Positions 7,683 through 14,769 are shown, numbered from the stretch's first letter. The stretch: 16,486 bases of DNA from JAPUIN01 sp041580375 (GCA_041580375.1 JBFGDZ010000074.1:1-16486); one strand, 5' to 3'. Translations and numbers: made by a program. Notes: a model not told the origin generated them from the sequence alone.

Positions 7683-9404
7683 CTAGTCGAAATCGGCGAC
7701 GAAGGGTATCTCCAGAACGCCGCGCGGGCGCTGGACGACTCCCTCGGTCAGAAGCCGCGAGAGCGCGCTCCGCACGGAGGCGACGTGGGCGCGGGCGTCG
7801 CTCGCGCTCTCCAGGACCTCGCGCAGCCAGCCCCGCCGCGGCGGCAGGACGACCAGGCGGGCGGTCTCCCCCTCCTCCGCGCCCGTGAGCTCGACCGCGC
7901 GGCGGACGGCGAGGGACAGCCCGCCCAGCTCGTCCACCAGCCCCAGCTCGAGGGCGTCCTCACCCGTCCAGACGCGCCCCTGAGCGATCTCGTGGATCCG
8001 CTCGTAGGTCGTGCCCCGCGATTCGGCGACCTTGCCGACGAAATCGGTGTAGATCCGATCGAGCCATGTCCTGAAGATGGCGCGCTCCTCGGGCGAGTAG
8101 GGACGCTTGGCGGAGTAGAACGTCGCGTGACGCCCCCGCACCACCTCGTCCGACGTGATGCCGACCTTCTCCCAGAATCCGTCGGTGATGAACTTGCCCG
8201 CGACCACGCCGATCGACGCGGTCAGCGTCCCGGGCTCGGCGATGATCCGGTTCGCTCCCATCGAGACGAAGTACCCCCCGGACGCCGCGACGTTCCCCAT
8301 CGACACGACGACCGGCTTCACCTCCCGAGCCCGCCTGACCTCCCGCAGGATGATGTCCGAGGAGATGTACGATCCACCCGGGCTGTCCACGCGCATCACG
8401 ATCGCCTTGATCGAATCGTCCTCGCGGGCCTGGCGGATCGCCCCCGCGACCGTGTCGGATCCCATCGTGCTGGTGCCGTAGACCGGATCGTGCCCGCTCC
8501 GGCCGCGCGTCACCGCGCCCACACCGTAGATGAGCGCGATCTTGACGCGGCCCCTGAAATAGCGCCCGCCCTCCAGGTAGCGGCCCACGTCCAGGAGCGG
8601 GAGTTCGCCGCCGTTTCTTTCCTTGAGCGCCTCCTCCATTTGATCCCGGTAGCCGAGCTCATCCACCAGCGACCGCTCGAGGGCCTGCGGTCCCGTGAAG
8701 GGTCCCTGATCGATCAGGGAGGCGGCCGCCTCGTCGGTCATGCCCCGCCCCTCCGCGATGCCCGTCCTCAACTGGCGGTAGAACGACTCGGCGATCGCCT
8801 CCATCGACTCCCGGTGCGGATCGTTCATCGAGCGGTCGGTGTAGAAGTTTTTGGCGTTCTTGTATTTTCCGATGTGGTCGAAGTCGGGGACGACGCCCAG
8901 CTTGTCGAGCGTGCCGCGGATGAACGGGACCTTGAACCGGATCCCGGTCAGATTGATGTCGCCCGGCGGGGCCAGCCAGATCGAGTCGCAGGCCGTCGCG
9001 ATATAGTAGGCCTTGTTCCCCGATGAGAACTCGCCCGCCGTCTCCAGATAGGCGACGGCCCACTTGCCCGACTCGCGGAACTCGATGATGGCGTCCCGGA
9101 TCTCCTGCGCGGTCGCGAATCCGAGCGTCGAATAATCGACCGTCACGAGCAGCCCGTTCACCCCGGCGTCGTCCCGCGCCCGGAGGATCGCCTCGACGAG
9201 ATCCCTCACGTTCCTCGCTTTCAGTCCGATCAGCCGCTCGATCGACCCCTCGGGCGCCTGCTCGACGATCTCCCCGCGGATCGCCACCTCCAGAACGCTC
9301 CCCTCGGGCGGCCGGTGCGCCAGCCGGACCATGATGGCGAGCGCGACGACCGAGAAGACGACGAGAGCGAAGGTGATCAGCAACCACTTCAACGTTCGAT
9401 TCAT
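7683..9404 (-). CDS. sppA: Signal peptide peptidase SppA, long (67K) type
   Basis: The 573-residue protein is a membrane-anchored serine protease of family S49 that degrades signal peptides and other membrane-released fragments. One N-terminal transmembrane helix spans about 7-27. The tandem-domain layout matches the long E. coli-type SppA. The N-terminal domain has GKYKNA (179-184); by comparison with GKYKSA in E. coli SppA, K182 is the likely catalytic lysine. The C-terminal domain has RVDSPGGS (338-345) and NVAASGGYF (371-379), where S375 is the likely nucleophile, followed by GTLTASIGVV. Both catalytic residues are present, so it is probably active. The ATG at 9404 has GGGAG 7 nt upstream and directly precedes the membrane helix. 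It is 29 bp downstream of the DUF971 gene, consistent with an operon. Confidence 0.93.
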   Translation of the reverse strand: MNRTLKWLLITFALVVFSVVALAIMVRLAHRPPEGSVLEVAIRGEIVEQAPEGSIERLIGLKARNVRDLVEAILRARDDAGVNGLLVTVDYSTLGFATAQEIRDAIIEFRESGKWAVAYLETAGEFSSGNKAYYIATACDSIWLAPPGDINLTGIRFKVPFIRGTLDKLGVVPDFDHIGKYKNAKNFYTDRSMNDPHRESMEAIAESFYRQLRTGIAEGRGMTDEAAASLIDQGPFTGPQALERSLVDELGYRDQMEEALKERNGGELPLLDVGRYLEGGRYFRGRVKIALIYGVGAVTRGRSGHDPVYGTSTMGSDTVAGAIRQAREDDSIKAIVMRVDSPGGSYISSDIILREVRRAREVKPVVVSMGNVAASGGYFVSMGANRIIAEPGTLTASIGVVAGKFITDGFWEKVGITSDEVVRGRHATFYSAKRPYSPEERAIFRTWLDRIYTDFVGKVAESRGTTYERIHEIAQGRVWTGEDALELGLVDELGGLSLAVRRAVELTGAEEGETARLVVLPPRRGWLREVLESASDARAHVASVRSALSRLLTEGVVQRPRGVLEIPFVADFD

Positions 9405-9433
9405 CGCGATGCTCCCTTCAACGGGCGCGGCGG

Positions 9434-9754
9434 TCACGCGCCCGGATTCTTCCGGCAGATCGTGCAGCGGCACAGCTCCCGCAGGTGCCGGAAGGTGTAG
9501 ATCCCGGTGCCATGGCCGTCACTCCAGACGAACTGCAGCCCGTACCGTCCCACCGGCCTGGTCTCCAGGATGCGGATGTCGGCGGGAACTTCCCCTGCCG
9601 TCAGGCGCCTGCGGCCCGTCCACTCGTCCTCGCAGTGCGCGCACCGGCAGGCGAGGCGCAGATCGCCGGGCGGATATTCCGAACGGTGTCCGTCGTCCCA
9701 CATGACGACGAGGCCGCCGTCCGGAGCGCGATCGATCGAGCGTGGCTGGTTCAT
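9434..9754 (-). CDS. DUF971 / GBBH-like N-terminal domain protein with two CRCxxC motifs
   Basis: The 106-residue protein is a single small beta-rich domain of the DUF971 type (gamma-butyrobetaine hydroxylase-like N-terminal domain). Characteristic parts are VVMWDDGHRSEYPPGDLRLACRC in the first half and the LQFVWSDGHGTGIYTFRHL block (about 73-91). Cysteines occur as CRCAHC (36-41) and CRCTIC (95-100), a likely zinc or metal site. Stand-alone members are often found near Mrp/ApbC iron-sulphur carriers, but their biochemical role is not established. GGAGG lies 7 nt before the ATG. It sits between the DsbA-like gene (67 bp upstream) and sppA (29 bp downstream) on the same strand. Confidence 0.85.
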   Translation of the reverse strand: MNQPRSIDRAPDGGLVVMWDDGHRSEYPPGDLRLACRCAHCEDEWTGRRRLTAGEVPADIRILETRPVGRYGLQFVWSDGHGTGIYTFRHLRELCRCTICRKNPGA

Positions 9755-9779
9755 CGGCCCGCCTCCGTCCGCGGCGCCG

Positions 9780-9799
9780 GGGACGACTCCGGGCGTCCC
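9780..9799 (-). terminator. Stem-loop between the DsbA-like and DUF971 genes
   Basis: GGGACG and CGTCCC form a perfect 6-bp stem around an 8-nt loop, about 22 nt after the stop of the DsbA-like gene. No T-run follows. It may reduce read-through into the DUF971-sppA genes rather than fully terminate. Confidence 0.25.
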
Positions 9800-9821
9800 G
9801 CCGGACGACCCGCAGGGGCTT

Positions 9822-10652
9822 CTAGCCGCCCCCCGCGGCTGCGGCTTCCGGGACAGGCAGCTTCAAGCGGGTCAGCTCGGCGTTGATGATCTCGGCGAAC
9901 TCGCTGAACGGCTTCGCCCCCGACAGATACCGCCCGTTGATGAAGAAGGCCGGCGTCCCGGTCGCGCCGAGGGCTTTCGCCTCCGCCGCATCGGCGTCGA
10001 TGATCGTTTTGCCCTCGGCGGAGTTGAGATCCTTCTCGAAGCGCTTCACGTCGAGCCCGATCTCCCGCGCGTACTGCAGCAGGAAGTTCCGCTGGATGCG
10101 CGGATGGTTGTCGAACAGCTTGTCGTGGAATTCCCAGAACCGGCCCTGCTTCATCGCGGCCATCGAGGCGACGTGAGCGAGCGGGGCATCGCGGTGAAAA
10201 TCGAGAGGATGATGCTTCCAGACGATCCGGACCTGGTCGCCGTACACCTTCTGAATCTGATCGAGGGTCGGACCGACCCTCGCGCAGAACGGTCATTGGA
10301 AGTCGGAGAACTCGACGACCGTCACGGGGGCATCCTTCGGTCCCTTGTACGGCGCGTTCTCCGTCTTCACCTGATAGACGCGGTTCGGGTCGGGGCCCCG
10401 CCGGGCCTGCGCGCGGGGCGCCGCCGGCTGATCGACCTTCGCGGAGATCTGCGTGAGCCGGGTCTCGATCTCCCCCAGCCGCGCGTCCAGGTTCCTCTGC
10501 ACGCGGCGGGTCTGATCCCAGTTCACGTAACCGAGGAAGATCAGAATCCCGACGCCGATGAGCGTGGCGCCTCGCGTCGTCCCCGGGGACAGCAGGGGCG
10601 TGCGGTGCATCGGCGGACCGCTCCTGGAATTGTCCCTGTCTCGTCGTGACAT
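9822..10652 (-). CDS. Membrane-anchored DsbA-like oxidoreductase, probable selenoprotein (UPFC active site)
   Basis: Read through an in-frame TGA at 10293-10295, this gene encodes 276 residues. It has a polar N-terminus, a membrane helix (about 28-45), a short helical linker (50-75) and a thioredoxin-fold domain of the DsbA/Thioredoxin_4 type (about 92-265). The domain has APVTVVEFSDFQ, then residue 120 (TGA), P121, F122, C123, continuing ARVGPTLDQIQK, HHPLDFH, and the cis-proline segment GATGTPAFFING (P234). In cysteine-type relatives position 120 is the first Cys of CPFC, so TGA most likely encodes selenocysteine. A SECIS-like hairpin follows at once. The enzyme would exchange thiols and disulfides on the outer face of the membrane. 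The ATG at 10652 has GGAGG 10 nt upstream. The alternatives are a nonsense mutation or a sequencing error. Without read-through the gene would look like two proteins, both lacking the complete redox motif. Confidence 0.85.
10262..10292 (-). promoter_or_regulatory. Bacterial SECIS-like hairpin
   Basis: Directly after the TGA there are 10 nt, then CGAGGGTC (10275-10282), a GGTCC loop (10270-10274) and GACCCTCG (10262-10269): a perfect 8-bp stem. The loop starts after exactly 18 nt, and the GGUC motif and this distance are the same as I recall for the E. coli fdhF SECIS, where SelB binds. G occupies both first loop positions. Unlike fdhF there is no bulged U in the upper stem. The Arg AGG and Gly GGT codons that build it are each used nowhere else in the remaining 156 residues (1 of 10 Arg, 1 of 12 Gly), which suggests selection on RNA structure. 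Confidence 0.8.
10293..10295 (-). other. In-frame TGA, probable selenocysteine codon (residue 120)
   Basis: TGA occupies the place of the first Cys codon in a CPFC active site. The reading frame is continuous on both sides, with domain-consistent sequence before (VEFSDFQ) and after (PFCARVGP). Confidence 0.82.
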
Positions 10653-10679
10653 GATCAATATCCCTCCGGAGAAGCCGTT

Positions 10680-10685
10680 ATTTTA
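10680..10685 (-). promoter_or_regulatory. Likely -10 element of the DsbA-like gene
   Basis: TAAAAT on the minus strand, preceded by GC, is 27 bp before the ATG at 10652. The extended form GCTAAAAT is identical to the -10 of the coiled-coil gene promoter at 5397. No clear -35 is seen at 16-18 nt. Confidence 0.4.
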
Positions 10686-10724
10686 GCACGCATCGGCGCG
10701 AGGACCGGACGGCACCGGATCGGA

Positions 10725-10730
10725 TAGAAT
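10725..10730 (+). promoter_or_regulatory. Possible -10 element of the ACT-domain gene
   Basis: TAGAAT on the plus strand lies 42 bp upstream of the ATG at 10773, in the 120-bp divergent region. It matches the -10 consensus at five of six positions. The -35 region is GC-rich and not recognisable. Confidence 0.35.
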
Positions 10731-10772
10731 GGGCGGCACGGTCCCCGGACTGGACAATGTGGGAGGTGTTCC

Positions 10773-11186
10773 ATGGCCGACACGATCCGTCGCATCGACT
10801 ACTTCTATGCCGAGATCCCGGACAAGCCGGGCGAAGGAGGGCGCGTTCTCGGCGCTCTGAAGGAGGCGGGAGTGAATCTCCTGTCGTTCACGGCCTTCCC
10901 GATAGGCGGGGGGCGCACCCAGCTCGACTTCGTCCCCGAGAAGGCGGACGCTCTTCAGGGCGCCGCGAAGAAGGCCGGCCTGAGCCTGAGCCCGCGCAAG
11001 CAGGCGTTCTTCATTCAGGGGCAGGACCGGGTCGGCGTGGCCGCCGAGATCCTCGCGAAGCTCGGCAAGGCGGGAGTGAACGTTCACGCCCTCAACGCCG
11101 CCTGCGCGCCCGGGGGAGGCTACGACATGATCCTCTGGGTCAAGCCGAAGGACCTGGACGCGGCCGGCAAGGCGCTCGGCGCCTGA
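10773..11186 (+). CDS. Tandem ACT-domain protein
   Basis: The 137-residue protein appears to be two ACT-like modules: about 7-67 (IDYFYAEIPDKPGEGGRVLG..., GVNLLSFTAFPIGGGRTQLDFV) and about 76-135 (AFFIQGQDRVGVAAEILAKL, GVNVHALNAACAPGGGYDMI). ACT domains bind amino acids or other small ligands and usually regulate metabolism. With no attached enzyme domain, this is probably a free-standing sensor or regulatory subunit; its ligand cannot be told. GGGAGG lies 6 nt before the ATG. It is divergent from the DsbA-like selenoprotein gene and converges on etfA with a 43-bp gap, so it is a one-gene transcription unit. Confidence 0.85.
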   Translation: MADTIRRIDYFYAEIPDKPGEGGRVLGALKEAGVNLLSFTAFPIGGGRTQLDFVPEKADALQGAAKKAGLSLSPRKQAFFIQGQDRVGVAAEILAKLGKAGVNVHALNAACAPGGGYDMILWVKPKDLDAAGKALGA

Positions 11187-11229
11187 AGGTCGAAAAGGTC
11201 GAAGGTTCGGCCCGGGCGGGAGGGCGCTC

Positions 11230-12228
11230 TCAGCCCTGCCCCCGGGCCTCCTGGATCGCCTTCGTGAGGGCGGGCACGATCTCGAACAGGTCTCCCACGA
11301 CGCCCACATCGGCGACGCCGAAGATGGGGGCGTCGGCGTCCTTGTTGATGGCGATGATGTAGCCCGCGCCGCGCATGCCCACGATGTGCTGGATGGCTCC
11401 GGAGATCCCGCACGCGACGTAGAGCTTGGGATTGACGGTCACGCCGCTGCTTCCGATCTGGTGTTCGTGCGGCAGCCATCCCATGTCGGTCACCGGCCGG
11501 GAGGCGCCCACCTGTCCCCCGAGGGCCTCGGCGAGATCGCGGATCACGGAGAACTTCTCCGCGCCGCCCACGCCGCGGCCGCCCGAGACGATGATCTCGG
11601 CCTGTGACAGATCGACGCCGCCCGCCTCTCCCTTCTTGATCTCGATGAAGCGCGCCCTCAGGGCCTGCGCGTCGACCTTGGGCTGAACCTTGCGCACGGC
11701 CCCCTTCCCCCCGGTCGCGGCAGGCTGGGCGGCTCCCCGCATCACCGTCGCCATCAGCGGCGGCGCGCCGCCGAGATCGACGACCTGGACGAATTTTCCG
11801 TTGAAGACCTTGCGCGTGAACAGCGCCCGGCCGCCATCGAACGCGATTCCCGAGCACTCGGTGGCCAGCGGCACATCGAGACCGGCGGCCACGACGGGCG
11901 CAACGTCCCAGCCGTTCGGGGTGTGGCCGAACAGAACCAGCGACGGCGATTCCGCGCGGATGATCTCCTCCAGCGCGCGAGCGTGTCCGTCTCCGGTGTA
12001 ATCCTTGAGGGCGGCGCCCTCGGCGCAGATCACCTCCGCGGCGCCGCGCCCGGCGATCTCCGCGGCCATCTTCTCGACGCCCTCGCCCGGCAGGACGGCC
12101 TTCACGTCGGACGCGGCCTTCCAGCCGGCCTGCTCCGCCACCTTGTGAGCCATGCCCAGCAGCTCGTAGGTGATCTCCCGCACCGCCCCGCTCTCCTGCT
12201 CCGCAACGATCAGCGCCTTGCATGCCAT
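11230..12228 (-). CDS. etfA: Electron transfer flavoprotein, alpha subunit
   Basis: The 332-residue protein forms the ETF heterodimer with EtfB, carrying electrons from acyl-CoA and related dehydrogenases towards the quinone pool. The N-terminal domain is about 1-190. The C-terminal FAD-binding domain has the family blocks IIVSGGRGVGG (212-222), PVTDMGWLPHEHQIGSSG (245-262), NPKLYVACGISGAIQH (266-281), and IIAINKDADAPIF (291-303), all intact. There is no N-terminal ferredoxin extension. The start is the ATG at 12228, only 2 nt after the etfB stop, so translation is probably coupled; a longer reading upstream is antisense or out-of-frame to etfB and is not coding. No acyl-CoA dehydrogenase or ETF:quinone oxidoreductase gene lies in the window. 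Confidence 0.95.
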   Translation of the reverse strand: MACKALIVAEQESGAVREITYELLGMAHKVAEQAGWKAASDVKAVLPGEGVEKMAAEIAGRGAAEVICAEGAALKDYTGDGHARALEEIIRAESPSLVLFGHTPNGWDVAPVVAAGLDVPLATECSGIAFDGGRALFTRKVFNGKFVQVVDLGGAPPLMATVMRGAAQPAATGGKGAVRKVQPKVDAQALRARFIEIKKGEAGGVDLSQAEIIVSGGRGVGGAEKFSVIRDLAEALGGQVGASRPVTDMGWLPHEHQIGSSGVTVNPKLYVACGISGAIQHIVGMRGAGYIIAINKDADAPIFGVADVGVVGDLFEIVPALTKAIQEARGQG

Positions 12229-12230
12229 GT

Positions 12231-13022
12231 TCAGATGACCCCCGTTTTCTCGCGGATCCTCTTCACCAGCTCCGCGGCGATCTCCTCCGGGCCTCCCTTG
12301 ACGATGTCCGCGCCCTCCCCTTTCGGCGGCACCTCGAGGCGCACCGTCTTCATGCGCGAGGCGGCGCCACCGACCTGAGCGGCATCGAGACCGAGATCCG
12401 AGAGCGCGACCGCGCGGACTTCCTTCTTCTTCGCAGCCATGATCCCCTTGAGACTCGCGTAACGCGGCTCGTTGATCCCGGTCTGGACGGTGAGAACCGC
12501 GGGGAGCTGGAGCTCCACGACCTGGAGACGGTTGTTCTCCAGCTCGCGCTCGACCCGCACCGCTCCGTCGAGAAGCTCCAGGCCCATGACCGCGGTGGCG
12601 CAGGGGCGATCGAGAAGCCGGGCCAGCAGCGGCCCCGTCTGAGCGTAGTTGTCGTCGTCGGCCTGCAGCCCGGCCACGATGAGGGAGAAACTCTCGTCCT
12701 TGATCGCCGCCGCGATGACCTTCGCCACCGAGAGGGGATCCGCGCCGGCGAGCGCGTCGTCCTTGATGTGGATGGCGCGGTCGGCGCCGGTCGCCAGGCA
12801 GGTTCGCAGGACGGCGGACGCGCGATCGGGCCCGACCGTCAGGGCGACCACCTCGGAGACCTTTCCGGCGTCCTTCAGCTTCAGGACGGCCTCGAGCCCG
12901 TAGCGATCGTAGTCGTTGAGACCGTAGGTCAGGTTCCCCTCGTCGACCCACGTCCCGTCCGCATTGATGCGGAACGGCGAGTCGGTGTTGGGCACCTGCT
13001 TGGCGAGGACCAGGCTTTTCAT
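12231..13022 (-). CDS. etfB: Electron transfer flavoprotein, beta subunit
   Basis: The 263-residue partner of EtfA is of usual length. The start MKSLVLAKQVPNT and the beta-subunit signature region, VERELENNRLQVVELQLP (157-174) followed by NEPRYASLKGIMAAKKKEV (184-202), are both canonical. The loop GLQADDDNYAQTGP (118-131) contains DDD and QTG, resembling the AMP-binding, non-bifurcating type as I recall it from mitochondrial ETFB, rather than the DGDTAQVGP form of bifurcating ETFs. This is only an inference. GGAGG lies 6 nt before the ATG at 13022. The gene is first in an etfBA operon with a good promoter 37-64 bp upstream. Confidence 0.95.
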   Translation of the reverse strand: MKSLVLAKQVPNTDSPFRINADGTWVDEGNLTYGLNDYDRYGLEAVLKLKDAGKVSEVVALTVGPDRASAVLRTCLATGADRAIHIKDDALAGADPLSVAKVIAAAIKDESFSLIVAGLQADDDNYAQTGPLLARLLDRPCATAVMGLELLDGAVRVERELENNRLQVVELQLPAVLTVQTGINEPRYASLKGIMAAKKKEVRAVALSDLGLDAAQVGGAASRMKTVRLEVPPKGEGADIVKGGPEEIAAELVKRIREKTGVI

Positions 13023-13058
13023 GCTCTCCCTCCGGATGATCTCCGCGATCGGGCGCCT

Positions 13059-13086
13059 ATCATAGACCACTGAACCTCCCCGTCAA
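13059..13086 (-). promoter_or_regulatory. Sigma70-type promoter of etfBA
   Basis: On the minus strand TTGACG (13081-13086) and TATGAT (13059-13064) are separated by 16 nt. Each hexamer matches the consensus at five of six positions. The predicted leader is about 30 nt, and this is the strongest promoter seen in the window. Confidence 0.6.
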
Positions 13087-13156
13087 GCGCCGTGCCCGGG
13101 GCGCCGGCGGGAAGGCGCGTCCGCCCGCGCGCTGCCGGTCGCCGGGATCCTGCGGT

Positions 13157-13162
13157 AGAATC
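13157..13162 (+). promoter_or_regulatory. Possible -10 element of the small basic protein gene
   Basis: TAGAAT on the plus strand is 61 bp before the ATG at 13224. The same hexamer precedes the ACT gene. The -35 region is not recognisable. Confidence 0.3.
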
Positions 13163-13223
13163 GGCCGATCCCCGCAGCGACTCCGGGGGGTACGGCTCGC
13201 TCATCGCAGGAGACCCGGCCAGC

Positions 13224-13340
13224 ATGGGAAAGGGAACGCGCAAGTCCGAGATCAGACAGCGGAGACACCGGCGGAAGAAGCGGCAGAAGCTGCGCCGGCA
13301 GGGCAAGCTGCCGCCCGCCCAGCCCGAAAAGCCCGCCTGA
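13224..13340 (+). CDS. Small highly basic protein, 38 residues
   Basis: The product starts MGKGTRKSEIRQRRHRRKK and about half of its residues are Arg or Lys, followed by a Pro-rich tail (LPPAQPEKPA). This looks like a short nucleic-acid or ribosome-associated peptide. The MGKG start with a dense basic helix is reminiscent of tiny ribosomal proteins such as Thx and of short basic proteins of unknown function, but I do not recognise the family. AGGAGA lies 11 nt before the ATG, slightly far, and a -10-like TAGAAT is upstream. The same frame stays open further upstream to 13092, but that part is low-complexity and lacks a ribosome site. It stands alone between the divergent etfBA promoter and the convergent aminotransferase gene. 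Confidence 0.6.
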   Translation: MGKGTRKSEIRQRRHRRKKRQKLRRQGKLPPAQPEKPA

Positions 13341-13397
13341 GACCGCCGGCTCGCTGACGCCCCGGGAGCCGTTCGGGCGCGATCCCCCGACGGACTC

Positions 13398-14750
13398 CTA
13401 GCCCTTCAGGAGTGGCTCCGCGCTGTCCCGGAAGACGGCGGTGTGCCGATCGATGTCGGCCTCGGTCACGTCGGGCGCGATCAACGCCATGTTGTGGAAC
13501 GGCGTCATCAGGATCCCGCGGTTCAGCGCCGCGAGGTGCATGTAGCGGTCGAGTTCCGTGTCCACGACGGCGGCCGCCTCCGATCCGTTGCGCGGCGGCT
13601 CGCGACAGAACCAGTACTCCGCACGGCATCCGAGACGGTTGACGTGCCACGGCAGGCCGAGATCCTCGATGACGCCGGCGACGCCCTTCGCGAACCGCTC
13701 CGCGAGCGGGATCGTGCGCTCGTAGGCCTTCTCCGTCAGCACCGATTCGAGCGTCGCACGCATCGCGGTCAGCGAGAGCGCGTTGCCCGCGAGCGTGCCC
13801 CCGATACCGCCCGTGTCGGCCTCCTCGCGGATGACGCGTTCGCCGATGCCGCGCGCGACCCCCTCGGTGAATCCGTACACGGCCGCCGGTACGCCGCCGG
13901 CGATCGGCTTGCCCAGGGTCAGCATGTCCGGCTCGAGCCCGTAGGCCCGGGTGTAGCCGCCCGGTCCGGCGCAGATGGTGTGCGTCTCATCGATGATCAG
14001 CAGGGTGCCGGTCTTCCGGGTGAGGTCGCGCAGGGCCTCGAGATATCCGGGCTGCGGATGGATGATTCCGATGTTGGTCATCGCGGGCTCCGCCAGCACG
14101 CACGCGACGTCCCCCGGCGCGAGCGCCGCCTCGAGGGCGGGGATGTCGTTGAACTCGATCACCTTGGTCGTGACCGCCGGATCGACCGGCGGGCCGATGT
14201 TCCCGTGGCGGGGCCCGGCGACGCCGTCTTTGATGCTGATGAAGGTCTCGTCGACCGAGCCGTGGTAGCACCAGTTGTAGACGAGGATGTAGGGCCTGCC
14301 CGTGATCTGCCGCGCGAGGCGGATCGAGAACCGGTTGGCATCGGTCGCCGTGATCGCCACCTGCCAGTATCGGAGCCCGAACCGTCGCTGCAATTCCTCC
14401 CCCACGTGGATGGCGTCCTCGGTCGGGAGCATCAGGGTCGCACCGCGCGCCATCTGGCGGCTGACGGCCTCGACCGTCGCGGCCGGGGCGTGGCCCGTCA
14501 TCGCGCCCGTGTCGCCCAGGCAGAGATCGAGATACCGCCGGCCGTCGACGTCGGTGAAGTGCGCTCCCTTCGCCTCGCGGACGAACACGGGGAAGGCGCC
14601 GGCCCACTTGACCATCCAGTTCATCGGCACGCCGTCGAGCAGGCTCGCCTTCGCGCGCTCGAACAGCGCCTTCGATTTGGGATGCTCGCGCACGAATCGC
14701 GCGTCCTCCTTCTCGAGCAGCGCCCTCAGGCGGGCGCGTTCCACCGTCAT
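13398..14750 (-). CDS. Class III PLP-dependent aminotransferase
   Basis: The 450-residue protein is a fold-type I, class III aminotransferase related to glutamate-1-semialdehyde aminomutase and omega-aminotransferases. The cofactor region is clear: LIIDETHT (251-258, D254 expected to bind the pyridine nitrogen) and MLTLGKPIAGGVPAAVYG (276-293, K281 the Schiff-base lysine). YNWCYHGSVDE (158-168) corresponds to the aromatic-HG motif that stacks on PLP. Where most relatives have a GTEA motif, this protein has TATDANRFSIRLAR (134-147). The substrate is unknown; a role in heme synthesis is not supported by neighbours. GAGGAG lies 8 nt before the ATG at 14750; an in-frame GTG at 14759 overlaps that site and is less likely. 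It starts 19 bp after the lipoprotein gene and is probably co-transcribed with it. Confidence 0.9.
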   Translation of the reverse strand: MTVERARLRALLEKEDARFVREHPKSKALFERAKASLLDGVPMNWMVKWAGAFPVFVREAKGAHFTDVDGRRYLDLCLGDTGAMTGHAPAATVEAVSRQMARGATLMLPTEDAIHVGEELQRRFGLRYWQVAITATDANRFSIRLARQITGRPYILVYNWCYHGSVDETFISIKDGVAGPRHGNIGPPVDPAVTTKVIEFNDIPALEAALAPGDVACVLAEPAMTNIGIIHPQPGYLEALRDLTRKTGTLLIIDETHTICAGPGGYTRAYGLEPDMLTLGKPIAGGVPAAVYGFTEGVARGIGERVIREEADTGGIGGTLAGNALSLTAMRATLESVLTEKAYERTIPLAERFAKGVAGVIEDLGLPWHVNRLGCRAEYWFCREPPRNGSEAAAVVDTELDRYMHLAALNRGILMTPFHNMALIAPDVTEADIDRHTAVFRDSAEPLLKG

Positions 14751-14769
14751 GGTCCGCACTCCTCTCGCG

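Noticed and set aside
7563..9026. Long plus-strand open frame opposite sppA
   Set aside because: Antisense to a conserved protease with intact catalytic residues; its translation shows no recognisable domain.
10247..10295. Frameshift or pseudogene explanation for the DsbA-like gene
   Set aside because: The frame is the same on both sides of the TGA, so there is no frameshift. The downstream half is fully conserved in appearance and a SECIS hairpin is present. A point mutation to TGA remains possible but is less likely.
11221..11237. AGGGC/GCCCT stem with 7-nt loop overlapping the etfA stop
   Set aside because: Only 5 bp, inside GC-rich sequence and overlapping coding bases; likely chance.
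12226..12951. N-terminal extension of the EtfA frame to 573 codons
   Set aside because: It overlaps the well-conserved etfB in another frame and is Arg/Gly-rich nonsense typical of GC-rich shadow frames.
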